Assembly: GCA_014773175.1 (NCBI GenBank)
Contig: VXCM01001513.1
Coordinates: forward strand, 62,001 to 126,000
From: Lucifuga dentata
Lineage: Eukaryota; Chordata; Actinopteri; Ophidiiformes; Bythitidae
Direction: 5' to 3'
DNA length: 64,000 bases
In this document: positions 28,101 through 35,922 of the stretch, one piece after another
Numbering within the stretch: position 1 is the first letter of the stretch
How the letters are laid out: every line of letters starts with the position of its first letter
The notes under the pieces: model-generated
Databases searched by the model: none
Told to the model about the DNA's origin: nothing
Seen by the model: the letters and a program-made list of their open reading frames with translations, nothing else
Translations under genes and position numbers: made by a program

Positions 28101-31056
28101 TACTTTTTTATCAGACCACTTTTTGTACATCATGCTTATCAAAAATTCCTCATAGCAAAATATGTCCTGGTGTGTTCCCGTCTGCAATGCACTCCAAAAC
28201 GTGCTGTTCATTTGTCTCTTTCCAAGATATACAACACCAGCTCCTCTGATCTGCCAGCCTGCCATGGCTGATGCCAGATATTCTCCAGATTTAGCTCACC
28301 TCTCACTGTGCCTGTATGTTTATGGAACCTGGTTTTAACTATGTTGAAATTAGCATTTTCAGTTATTTGTTGTTGGGGATTTTATGTCAATCTTGAATAC
28401 TACAAGCAAAATGCATCCAGTATTGTCAAGAAGAACATGGGCTCCCTAGAATGAGAGTTCTTTTTTATATCACGTACTTAGTAAGTGTTATTGCCTTGTT
28501 ACAGGCCTGGAGCGAGACAAGTTTGACAACAAGACAGTGACATTTGAGGAACACATCAAAGAGGAGCACAATATGTGGCACTACCTGTTCTTCATTGTCC
28601 TGGTAAAGGTGAAAGATTCCACTGAATACACCGGCCCAGAGAGCTATGTTGCTGAGATGATCAAGGTAAACCAAAAGCACCCACTCTTAAACACACACAC
28701 TCACACCTCAAATAACAGTGTGGGCCTACTTGTGTTTTAGCTAAATGGGTTACAGCCCAAACTCTCTGGTAAGGTAATCTTGATCCACATGATCAAGCAG
28801 GATTCCATGTCATTACATCACTGCAGTCAGAGCACATAGAGTACATTGCAGCTGTCCAGAAATCTCTAATAGATTCAGTCTGGGTGATGTCTATGGGGAC
28901 AAAAAGCTCTCAAGTACTTCATCCTAGTAGTTTCAAGTTTCACAGTTTTATTTTTCACATGCAGCCATACAAGTACAACAGCAATGAAATGCTTTTTTTG
29001 GTATGTTCCCCATGTACAGTTTTGTGTACAGTTGAACTTTGTACTTTGTGCCGTGAACCTGAGTATGTTCTGGTGTGCCAAACCTGAACAATAAAGCAAC
29101 ACAATGAGTGTTTCCCTGTAGGTCACCGTTTTATTCAGTTTGTGTCAAAAATGGTCCAGCAGAGTTTAACAGGTTATGACACTGAGTAAGACTTACTTTA
29201 CTTAGTAAACTTAGTTTACTTAGTAAACATGCACTAACCTGCTAACCTGCCACACCACAATACTGTCACCTGTTTTAATCTCAGTTGACGGGTGGTGTCA
29301 CTCATACATTTTAAGACACAAGCACACTAGTACAGACAAATGGAAAGTCAGCAAACAAGACTGTGCATGAACCCCTACCTACCCCTAAAACTGATCAAAA
29401 CACGATAAGGGAATGTTGGTCAGGCAACTACAGGTTATAAATGCACATTTAAAACAGATGTCACTTGGAGTTAACATTTAAACACTAGACTCGTGCACAT
29501 TCCAATGCCAAATTTTGCATTCCATCTTTATTATCTCCTGCGTTAACACTTTAAATGTGAAAAACATCAATTGCAGATGACCAATCCCTTTACTGCGCTT
29601 GATTACCCACAGGAGCACAACCTGGACTGGTTTCCACGAATGCGTGCCATGTCATTGGTGAGCAGCGATGCAGAAGGTGAGCAGAATGAGATCAGGAACC
29701 TGCAGGAGAAGTTGGAGTCAACAATGAGGCTGGTGGCCAACCTGTCTGGACAGCTGACCGAGCTCAAGGAGCAGGTAATGCGTCAATTAGTCATGCACTG
29801 CTCTGTTTTATACTTGTTTGCTTTGATTTCTTGTACTTTTGTATAACAATTGCAGCTGACTAGATCTTTTACTCTCTGCCTTCCTTACTAATTATATGTT
29901 TAAACTTAATCATTGAGAATAAACTAGGGTGTCTTTAGGGTCTCTCAGATATTTCTCATTTTACTCTTGGCATATTCTGCCTGTGATTCTTGCACAATCT
30001 TCCTGACACAATGAGCTACAATATGGGTGGATCTCATAAAATAAGGCAAATTATCTTATTTGTTTTACAATATAGCTAACTGCTATATTCTCACTATATG
30101 ATTCATTGTGGATTACAGCTACATAATGTTTTAGAGGAGCAGAGAGTGAAGCAGAGCTTTGGTGTTGCATTCCTCTTTAAAATAACCCTCTCATGAGAGT
30201 AATTAATACTGTCAACACAGAGCTTTTAACATTAAGATTCAAGCCCAGCTGCTAAACATCCAACTTGAAATTTCAAGCAGTGCTTTATGTTAAAAGCTCA
30301 TGCAGCTGGTGAACATTAAACCTTAAAATTAACTTTGGATCATTGTTAGAACAACGTGCATGCTCCTCTGATTACCCTGAAATGAAGCATAGCATGTAAA
30401 CCTGATTAATCAATTACTGAGCCAGATACTTTTAGTTAGGTTACTGTTTAAAGAAAGATCGTGGCCTTTGCTGTGTGAAAAGGGTATCTGCCCCTTTTTA
30501 CCTGAAGGGTTTTCTTGTTTTGTTTTGTTTTGTTTTTACAACTTTTGAGAAGTAACTGACAAAAGACACACACACTCACACCATTTTTACACAAGACCAC
30601 CATATTTTAACATAAAGTAACAAAATACACAGTATTTATTATTGATGGTTTGGTGCTTGCTGTTACGCAATCACCAGTTTTCTCCATCAATCAGTGTACT
30701 GGAACTGCTGACTCTGACAAACTTGCCTAGTGGGTTTGTTCATATATGCAAATTAAGTATGTATCAAATTTACCTCATTATGTATCTCGTTTTATTAAGG
30801 AACACAGCATAACCTAGGAGTTACAAAATGTTGAGTGCACTGGTCAATGCCTTATTTTAGACACACGTGGAGAAAACACTGAGCCAGGTTCAATGAGATC
30901 ACGTAAATCATAGCAGATTGTCATGTTATGTTGTGTCGATTTGAGGTATTATGTTTATTTCCCTCACAGATGACAGAGCAAAGGAAGCAGAAGCAAAGAA
31001 TTGGTCTTCTTGGTCACCCCCCTCATATGAACATCAATCCTCAGCAGCCTGCCTGA
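1315..31056 (+). CDS. itpr1: Inositol 1,4,5-trisphosphate receptor type 1, 3' part (21 exons)
   Basis: IP3-gated Ca2+ release channel of the endoplasmic reticulum. Exons, all GT-AG and phase-compatible: 1315-1362, 2805-2937, 4583-4770, 10175-10358, 10452-10705, 11783-11983, 12084-12194, 12702-12797, 12984-13127, 13251-13358, 13584-13776, 14761-14883, 17954-18129, 19335-19499, 22317-22506, 22621-22713, 24168-24307, 25616-25781, 28505-28665, 29613-29774, 30970-31056. They sum to 3,123 nt, or 1,040 residues plus TGA, about the length expected from the SII region to the C-terminus of the roughly 2,750-residue mammalian protein. Visible in order: SII segment, PKA-type RRDS site, armadillo/coupling region, six membrane segments, GGGVGD selectivity filter, CxxC...HxxxxH linker, coiled coil. 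The end [15 protein letters not shown]...NPQQPA is diagnostic of type 1 rather than types 2 or 3, and bhlhe40 downstream agrees with human synteny. The N-terminal IP3-binding core lies left of the window. Confidence 0.96.
2805..2937 (+). CDS. itpr1: itpr1 exon: post-SII, PKA site
   Basis: Reads [20 protein letters not shown], then [20 protein letters not shown] corresponds to the mammalian RRES site phosphorylated by PKA/PKG (Ser1755 in rodents), with the basic -3/-2 positions conserved. It is 133 nt and ends in phase 1, joined to GA of the next exon to make Gly. Confidence 0.93.
4583..4770 (+). CDS. itpr1: itpr1 exon: [15 protein letters not shown] region
   Basis: Reads [20 protein letters not shown], then [20 protein letters not shown] and [22 protein letters not shown], nearly identical to mammalian ITPR1 helical-repeat sequence. 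The acceptor cttgaag|GA follows a weak pyrimidine tract and was chosen because it restores the phase. The Gly-rich start is shorter than the poly-Gly run in mammals. Confidence 0.93.
4771..10174 (+). other. itpr1: itpr1 5.4-kb intron with assembly gap
   Basis: No exon-like reading frame with family similarity was found here on either strand. It holds CT- and GT-rich stretches, a 14-bp-arm hairpin near 5.6 kb, and the N gap at 7769-7981. The long open frames, such as the minus frame at 6296-6817, are low-complexity. Confidence 0.7.
7769..7981. other. Assembly gap (213 Ns)
   Basis: Run of N flanked on both sides by poly-C, followed by poly-A and a CA repeat. The missing sequence is probably low-complexity, inside an itpr1 intron; no exon appears to be missing, since the flanking exon phases join. 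Confidence 0.95.
10175..10358 (+). CDS. itpr1: itpr1 exon: [12 protein letters not shown] region
   Basis: Reads [20 protein letters not shown], then [20 protein letters not shown] and [21 protein letters not shown]. It is 184 nt, phase 0 to 1, after a T-rich tract and ccag. The basic/acidic linker at its end is less conserved, as in other ITPR1 proteins. Confidence 0.95.
10452..10705 (+). CDS. itpr1: itpr1 exon: coupling domain (READPEDH)
   Basis: Starts [20 protein letters not shown] after tgtatag and ends [21 protein letters not shown] before gtgggt. It is 254 nt, phase 1 to 0. The [19 protein letters not shown] stretch is a hallmark of the IP3R/ryanodine receptor RIH-associated domain. 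Confidence 0.96.
11783..11983 (+). CDS. itpr1: itpr1 exon: RIH-associated domain
   Basis: 201 nt, phase 0-0, reading [20 protein letters not shown], then [20 protein letters not shown] and [27 protein letters not shown]. This is the most conserved cytosolic block of IP3 receptors. Confidence 0.97.
12084..12194 (+). CDS. itpr1: itpr1 exon: [13 protein letters not shown]
   Basis: 111 nt, phase 0-0, reading [20 protein letters not shown], then [17 protein letters not shown]. Clean pyrimidine tract plus cag acceptor and AAG|GTGAGT donor. Confidence 0.97.
12702..12797 (+). CDS. itpr1: itpr1 exon: [12 protein letters not shown]
   Basis: 96 nt, phase 0-0, reading [20 protein letters not shown], then [12 protein letters not shown]; donor CTG|GTGAGA. 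Identical to the mammalian protein over nearly its whole length. Confidence 0.97.
12984..13127 (+). CDS. itpr1: itpr1 exon: acidic loop, ASPRNVGHN
   Basis: 144 nt, phase 0-0, reading [17 protein letters not shown], then an acidic run [15 protein letters not shown] and [16 protein letters not shown]. The acidic run looks about seven residues longer than I recall for the human protein; the flanks are conserved. Confidence 0.95.
13251..13358 (+). CDS. itpr1: itpr1 exon: [14 protein letters not shown]
   Basis: 108 nt, phase 0-0, reading [20 protein letters not shown], then [16 protein letters not shown]. The gaggtaaca donor and gatacag acceptor are canonical. Confidence 0.97.
13584..13776 (+). 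CDS. itpr1: itpr1 exon: intervening-lateral domain
   Basis: 193 nt, phase 0 to 1, reading [20 protein letters not shown], then [20 protein letters not shown] and [24 protein letters not shown]. This is the segment that packs against the membrane domain just before the first helix. Confidence 0.97.
14233..14336. repeat. Alternating purine-pyrimidine tract (TG)n(CG)n
   Basis: 104 bases of unbroken pyrimidine-purine alternation: a long TG array running into CGCGCG, TGTGCGCG and TGCATGCGTGCG variants. It lies in the itpr1 intron before the S1 exon. Such tracts are classic Z-DNA formers. Confidence 0.9.
14761..14883 (+). CDS. itpr1: itpr1 exon: transmembrane segment 1
   Basis: Reads [20 protein letters not shown], then [21 protein letters not shown]. 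The hydrophobic run [17 protein letters not shown] is S1. Phase 1 to 1. Confidence 0.96.
14884..17953 (+). other. itpr1: itpr1 3.1-kb intron
   Basis: Lies between the S1 and S2-S3 exons. No coding similarity and no clear transposon was recognised. Confidence 0.65.
17954..18129 (+). CDS. itpr1: itpr1 exon: transmembrane segments 2-3
   Basis: 176 nt. Reads [20 protein letters not shown] (S2) and [27 protein letters not shown] (S3), joined by QPLGIR. S2 is the least conserved membrane helix, as expected between paralogues and species. Confidence 0.96.
19335..19499 (+). CDS. itpr1: itpr1 exon: transmembrane segment 4
   Basis: 165 nt, phase 0-0, reading [20 protein letters not shown], then [20 protein letters not shown] and [15 protein letters not shown]. 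It contains S4 and the start of the S4-S5 linker. Confidence 0.97.
20030..21210 (+). mobile_element. 5'-truncated L2-like LINE, degenerate
   Basis: Reverse-transcriptase remnants in the intron between the S4 and S5 exons of itpr1. The catalytic strand is readable as [12 protein letters not shown] (FADD at 20401-20412), followed by LNISKPKDM and [17 protein letters not shown], typical of the L2/Rex-type RT thumb. A later block is [20 protein letters not shown]. Upstream RT pieces such as [17 protein letters not shown] are in another frame, so it is frameshifted and dead. The 3' end has a short CCCCATGTGGG hairpin, AATAAA and a TTGAAGT-type tail near 21.2 kb, as in L2-clade elements. The left boundary is approximate. 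Confidence 0.85.
21356..21413. repeat. Perfect 26-bp inverted repeat, 6-nt loop
   Basis: Left arm 21356-21381, loop 21382-21387 (gttaag), right arm 21388-21413. The arms are exact reverse complements. It lies about 150 bp past the LINE tail inside an itpr1 intron. Confidence 0.95.
22317..22506 (+). CDS. itpr1: itpr1 exon: transmembrane segment 5
   Basis: 190 nt, phase 0 to 1. [20 protein letters not shown] is the S4-S5 linker; [20 protein letters not shown] is S5; [17 protein letters not shown] enters the lumenal loop with an N-glycosylation sequon (NIT). Donor CTGA|GTGAGA. Confidence 0.97.
22621..22713 (+). CDS. itpr1: itpr1 exon: lumenal loop
   Basis: 93 nt, phase 1 to 1, reading [20 protein letters not shown], then [12 protein letters not shown] second sequon (NCS) and two Cys sit where mammalian ITPR1 has its lumenal glycosylation and redox-sensing residues. 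The exon is divergent, and the frame was fixed by the phase of both neighbours. Confidence 0.93.
24168..24307 (+). CDS. itpr1: itpr1 exon: pore helix and selectivity filter
   Basis: 140 nt, phase 1 to 0, reading [20 protein letters not shown], then [20 protein letters not shown] and LRKPSKE. GGGVGD is the IP3R selectivity filter, preceded by the pore helix [12 protein letters not shown]. Confidence 0.97.
25616..25781 (+). CDS. itpr1: itpr1 exon: transmembrane segment 6 (gate)
   Basis: 166 nt, phase 0 to 1, reading [20 protein letters not shown], then [20 protein letters not shown] and [15 protein letters not shown]. This is the gate-forming S6 helix and its cytosolic extension; CFIC begins the zinc-finger-like linker. 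Confidence 0.98.
25782..28504 (+). other. itpr1: itpr1 2.7-kb intron
   Basis: Lies between the S6 and linker exons. It contains the TTAA-flanked transposon-like element at 26803-27351 and a CA repeat near 26.25 kb; otherwise nothing recognisable. Confidence 0.65.
26803..27351 (+). mobile_element. TTAA-flanked non-autonomous DNA transposon, copy 1
   Basis: About 549 bp beginning TTAAAGGACCATACTG and ending with the near-inverse CAGTATGGTCCTTTAA. It shares internal sequence with the element at 52471-52999, there inverted: the translated strings [15 protein letters not shown] here and KPTLKFNVSPSNIL there match. TTAA at both ends suggests piggyBac-type mobilisation; no transposase is present. 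Confidence 0.75.
28505..28665 (+). CDS. itpr1: itpr1 exon: C-terminal linker (CxxC-HxxxxH)
   Basis: 161 nt, phase 1 to 0, reading [20 protein letters not shown], then [20 protein letters not shown] and [20 protein letters not shown] pairs with CFIC of the previous exon as the linker zinc site that couples cytosol to pore. Confidence 0.98.
28925..29100 (-). mobile_element. Possible SINE/LINE 3' tail, reversed
   Basis: The + strand reads GTTTCAAGTTTCACAG, TTTTATTTTTCACATGCAGC and CAATGAAATGC. In reverse this ends in an AATAAA-like string plus TGAAACTTGAAAC repeats, resembling the short tails of fish LINE-derived repeats. Boundaries and class are uncertain. Confidence 0.4.
29613..29774 (+). CDS. 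itpr1: itpr1 exon: C-terminal coiled coil
   Basis: 162 nt, phase 0-0, reading [20 protein letters not shown], then [20 protein letters not shown] and [14 protein letters not shown]. Heptad-like Leu spacing forms the tetrameric C-terminal coiled coil. Confidence 0.97.
30970..31056 (+). CDS. itpr1: itpr1 last coding exon
   Basis: [20 protein letters not shown], then NINPQQPA and TGA. The acceptor is ccctcacag. This tail separates type 1 from types 2 and 3. Confidence 0.98.
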   Translation: MTEQRKQKQRIGLLGHPPHMNINPQQPA

Positions 31057-31800
31057 AGCCACTCTGGTCCAGTCTCAGTAGTGCCTGAGCTCTCCTGACT
31101 GTCCCACAGGTTAGACAGGAGAATGCCAAAATGTGTATATAGATTATCCATCTCCAGTTTGATGTCTGACTGTATGCTTCACCAGACTCTCCTACGAGAG
31201 CTTCTCAAACATCTAACAGAGTGTCTGTGTGAATATAGTATTTGAGTATGTTACTCATGGTCTGTAGTCTGGATGTGTCTTTGGGTGGAGTGCACACCAA
31301 GTGCCTCAGGACCTGGGAAGCCAGTCCTCTAGATGAAGAAGATGAAAACACTGACTTTAGCATTGCAAGCCTTAATGATTTTTGCAATGTACCACTCTGA
31401 CTGAAAGCATGCCAAAGTTAAACCGTTGTTCCTAAAGAAGTATTCCTCACATGTGGCCTTGTATCGAGGGTTCATCCTCTCTGTTGCACCAGCAAACTCA
31501 GGACACATTGGGTTTGTTTGAATTCACATTAGGTAACATTTAGCTTTTCTCTGACAGCAATAGGAATAATGACAGCAATAGGAATACTTAATGATATGCA
31601 AAGACTGAAAGAGAATTAACTATTTTTGGGATCTGGTTTTAGCTTTTATATTTGAATTAATGTTACCACAAATTTAAAATCAAGTGCTTACCATATTTCT
31701 ATATAATACATATTACATTTCTATATAGCACATAATTTGTTGTTGTCACACTTTTTCATTTGAGTGATTGAATAAAGTTGTACTTATTCCAGGACACGTT
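31057..31800 (+). other. itpr1: itpr1 3' untranslated region
   Basis: Non-coding sequence after the TGA, leading to a canonical AATAAA at 31771-31776. The cleavage site is inferred to lie 10-30 nt further on. Longer 3' ends are possible, because other AATAAA-like strings occur beyond 32 kb. Confidence 0.65.
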
Positions 31801-32168
31801 AAAAGGTACAAAAACACGTAAAAGTTTCAAAGCTTGAATAATATGGAGCTTTTAGAGCTCTTTTAGTGTTGTTTTGAAAAATGACATATATAAAACTTGT
31901 AAGCGGTTAAGTTTAGTTCCATTTTGGAACTAATAATAGGAGTGATATGGAGTCACATTGCAAGCACACAACCAAATTTACCAGATTTGGAATGTTATGT
32001 TTGATGTAAAGTCCTGCTTTGGTAGGTCTGCAATGAATTATTTAATATTACCATACTCAATTTAGCTCTGAAGTACTGATATTATACATTTATGTAGCAC
32101 ACAAAAGTTAGTTTCTGTCTTATCACTTTGTAAATGAGTATATGGTTTGAGTTTATGTTAAAAAAAAA

Positions 32169-32202
<34 letters not shown>

Positions 32203-32664
32203 AGAACTTATAGATGTCATTTGGAGTGCTGCTTGACCAAACTGAACTTTTATACTAATAGAGAATTTGTGTCTGAGTTGTACATTCCATTGTTTGGAGC
32301 CTATTTAAATAAACAAGTGTGTAAGAAATGTAATGATGAGTATTATATAGTATCTGCATCAACAAAGAAATCAAGACAAAATGGGAAGAAATGTGAGACT
32401 GAAGTTAGCAAAGATTCAAAGTTTCATCTGTTTGGGCTATGTAGTTATTTTCAAATCGTCTATCTGCTTGTTGTTTGGATGTTCGGTCACTGAAGGCTGG
32501 TATTTCTTAAATATATGAAATACACTTTGCACTTGCAACAGAGAAAAATGTCAAGAGTTCATTTATCTGAACAAATAATTTTGTTTTTATTTATTTTTAA
32601 AACTCATTTTTTTTACTGTACATTCCAAGTAATATCAATCAAACTGGTGTACAGTTAAAATAAC

Positions 32665-32703
<39 letters not shown>

Positions 32704-33710
32704 GACCAAAACTAACATTTTGATTGATATTATCTCAAATGCACAACTTAAAAAAGATTTTTAAAAATGAATAAAAACAATGTTATCTGTTTTTGCCTTC
32801 ATGTATTATCTTTATTTATCATTTTTGTACCAACATTATCTTGTTAACATTTACTTTACTCATGTACTAGGATAACATAAGACACAATGAATATAATTTC
32901 TTTAAAACTATTAATGCAAACTCAGAATGTTAAATAATATCACATTTCCCCAATTTATCTTCTAGGGGCTTTCCAGAGTTGTTACCTCAATTTAAGTTAT
33001 TTGATTATAGAAAAATTAATGTGACCTATGTCAAGGTTTAACTTGAGTCTCATGCCATTTCCATTTAATGCCCTGCACTGTTGAATTTTTCTTACAGACC
33101 TTTAGTTCATTTATGTAGCCATGACCTATGGGTGAGTTATACGTAAAATTTTGGAAAGCATCTTTTATCAGGAATGTAAAAAAGAATATGATGCCTCACT
33201 TCTTACTGTGAAAGAGCCATATCTGGATTACAAAACTACGTGTTGTTTCCATATATTTCAAAATATCTGAAATCAATACATTGTCCCAAAAAGACCTCAA
33301 GCATAAGTTCATGTGCTTATGCTTCAGTTAAATAGAAACCAGACACTATTTGCATTGCAGAAATTTAGCTCAATACATTTTCCAGAGAAGATCCTGAGGG
33401 GCATGTGGTCAAATGAGGGAAAGGCTTGAAGAAAGAGGGCTTCAGTCACAGCAAATCCTATTATGCTGGAAATCTCCTTCATTTCAGCTCCAAAACTAAT
33501 GGCTTTAACTGGTTAAAGAGAAAGTTTATGAACTGTAATGGGTCCAGTGAGGAATTTAAGCTCTTGCAAATTGTAAATTGCCCTAATGAAAGATATTAGG
33601 CTTTATTAGATATTAGGTTTCGATTCAGCCTATTCATAATGAGTATGATAATGACTGAGTGTATTTGTTAAAACCTTAGTACCTGAATTAAAGAGCAAAT
33701 TGTTGTAGAG

Positions 33711-34110
33711 CTGTGGCTCTCAAGCTTTTTGAAGCTACCTCTGAGCTCAGCAAAACATCACCAACAAGCTATGAGGCTACAGTCCCACAAAGTGCTACAT
33801 GACAAAAAACCTGAATTCTCACATCAAGATCTGTCCATTCTCTTAACAGCTTATGATGTATCATGCCACAATGAAACTGAGAACCTTTAGAGTAAATTTA
33901 AAAAAAAAGTAATCTAAAATTTAAAAATCTTACTTGAAAAATTACAGTTGAGCTTTTAAAAGACAAACTCATTTTACTTGTGAATAATTTACCAAAAAAT
34001 AAGAATTTTTCATAGATACAATTGTTTTGATTCTCAGAATCAAATCAATTCCCCCAGGAGATCCTTCAAGTACAACCACTGATACATGCACCACAGTTTG
34101 AGAACCATTG
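33711..34110. mobile_element. hAT-like non-autonomous transposon, 400 bp
   Basis: Begins CTGTGGCTCTCAAGCTTTTT and ends CAGTTTGAGAACCATTG, the CAGTGGTTCTCAAAC-type termini of Charlie-like hAT elements. The flanking 8-mers TTGTAGAG (33703-33710) and TTGTATAG (34111-34118) match at 7 of 8 positions, as expected for the hAT 8-bp target duplication. No transposase frame. Located between itpr1 and bhlhe40. Confidence 0.8.
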
Positions 34111-34217
34111 TTGTATAGCTATAAATGTCTGTGATAATAAAATAATTAATAATAATACCAATAATAATTGGTATTTATATGTATATAGCAGTGTGTTGAT
34201 AATATTATATTCATATA

Positions 34218-34219
34218 TC

Positions 34220-34278
<59 letters not shown>
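34218..34278. repeat. (AT)n(GT)n compound microsatellite
   Basis: An AT run passes directly into a GT run, about 61 bp in total. Confidence 0.9.
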
Positions 34279-34282
<4 letters not shown>

Positions 34283-34446
34283 GTCATTATTACCTATAAT
34301 TGGAATATATTTAATAGAGTATTAGACAAAACACGACAAAAGATGGAGTTATAATAAGAGGAAGTATTATGGTAAACACACTGAGCCACTGTCAATGTTT
34401 TAAATTTATATAACAAAACTGTGAGAAGAAAATGTGATCTTGTGGC

Positions 34447-34500
<54 letters not shown>

Positions 34501-34722
34501 GTTCAGTCCCCGTGTGTGGCCATGTTGCCTGCGCCCTGCACGCGCGCTCAGCAGCTCCGTGACCATGAGTGCATCAAAGTGACAACCAACACAGCCTCAT
34601 GACAACAAACACGGATCTCGCACACTCATCCACACACAAGTGCACGTGCCTCTACCGCTGTACACACAAAAAAAAATACACAAACTCATTCCCCACATGC
34701 ACTCCAAAATTATACTGAACAT

Positions 34723-34723
<1 letters not shown>

Positions 34724-34781
<58 letters not shown>

Positions 34782-34782
34782 T
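34724..34782. repeat. (ATT)n microsatellite
   Basis: Nearly pure ATT triplets for about 59 bp, roughly 1.1 kb upstream of the bhlhe40 start. Confidence 0.9.
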
Positions 34783-35097
34783 AGGTAACTCTAAGTGTTC
34801 CGATTACGTCACTAAACTAGCTTTAATATGTTTTAACATTAGTTAATAAAAAAAAGAATTCGTGTTTAGGCTCGCTGCGCTCATGTTTTATGTTGTATAA
34901 TACAGACATGCTTGCCTGTTGTGCAGGAATAAACTTTAATTAAATGTGAAAGTAAATGAATAGTCTAATAAAGTTGTCTGTTGTTACTGCGTAATTGCTG
35001 AAGCGTGTAAACTGCTTTGCTGAGTTAATGGCTCTTCCTTCCTGCGCCATAGCTCGCAATCTCCACTCACTTCACTTTATTCTGTCTCCGTTGCACC

Positions 35098-35105
35098 TGA
35101 CGTCA
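35098..35105 (+). promoter_or_regulatory. Perfect CRE (TGACGTCA)
   Basis: Palindromic CREB/ATF site about 750 bp upstream of the bhlhe40 ATG. A one-mismatch CRE, TGACGTCC, starts at 35380. Mammalian BHLHE40 is cAMP-inducible; function here is inferred. Confidence 0.55.
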
Positions 35106-35463
35106 TTTTTTAAAAATCTTTTGTGGTATTATTCCTATAGCATGACATTATTATTATTATTATTTTATTTTTATTTTACATATGGTTGAAATACGCATTT
35201 TTCTGTGAGATGCTACGTTTTTGTGCATGAGCCACTTGTCACTTGTCGCCTGTGCGCCAGCCTGTGGGCTCACGCTGGTTCGCCGCCAGCACGTTCCCCA
35301 AGCCGTGGCGCGCTCAGCCTTGTTTCCATACACTTCAGCATGGTGGTACACGAGATCAGACACGCGCCGCCCTGAGCTCTGACGTCCGTCATCGTCCGCC
35401 CACTGAGGCTCCTTATCTGTAGAAACTGGGCCGTCCCTCCGTGGAGGATACAGCGCCGTTTAA

Positions 35464-35480
35464 CACGTGAGCCTCATGTG
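35464..35480 (+). promoter_or_regulatory. Tandem E-boxes CACGTG + CATGTG
   Basis: CACGTG (35464-35469), a 5-nt spacer, then CATGTG (35475-35480), about 380 bp before the bhlhe40 ATG in GC-rich upstream DNA. CLOCK:BMAL1 and DEC proteins bind CACGTG and its variants in the mammalian Dec1 promoter. The ACGTG core also fits a hypoxia element. The ten bases TTTAACACGT are repeated near 35.52 kb. Confidence 0.55.
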
Positions 35481-35851
35481 ACTGAGGTAGGTCAGGCTGA
35501 GCGGAGAGTCAGAGGGTTTATTTAACACGTCGCTCTGTCCTCCCCCACTTTCCCAACGCGCCACTAACAGAACTGCCTTCCTCCTGCGGCGGGACTAACT
35601 TCTAACTACTTTCACGCCTTAAAATAACCGCTGCATTATAAGGATCAGGGATGAAATACTGTATGGTTAATTTTTAAAAAACTATTTTTTTTTTTTTTTT
35701 TTTTTTTTTTGGCATTTGAAGCATTTTAGCGTAATTCAACGACTAAAGCGTAACATTTCTTGTTTCGTCACGCGTAAATAAATGTGTATTTATTAGCGAC
35801 TGCCTTGGAAAAGTACCTCGACTTTAACTGCGTAACTGGAGCAAAGAAAGA

Positions 35852-35922
35852 ATGGAGCGAATTCCAAGCGCGCAGCCGCCTCCTCCGTCCAAACACCAGG
35901 CTGATCTGCCAGACGTGCACGG
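35852..35922 (+). CDS. bhlhe40: bhlhe40 coding exon 1
   Basis: 71 nt, reading MERIPSAQPPPPSKHQADLP DVH, donor gg|gtaagt. The start matches the mammalian DEC1 start exactly for eleven residues. Confidence 0.95.

Larger units (their letters stand above)
31801..35000. other. Intergenic spacer itpr1-bhlhe40
   Basis: AT-rich, with no supported gene. It holds (GA)n at 32172-32199, (ATA)n near 32666-32701, the hAT-like element, (AT)n(GT)n at about 34218-34278, (GT)n(GA)n near 34447-34501 and (ATT)n at 34724-34782. Confidence 0.7.

Noticed and set aside
1315..31056. Identification as itpr2 or itpr3
   Set aside because: The C-terminus [16 protein letters not shown], the SII exon and the bhlhe40 neighbour all point to type 1.
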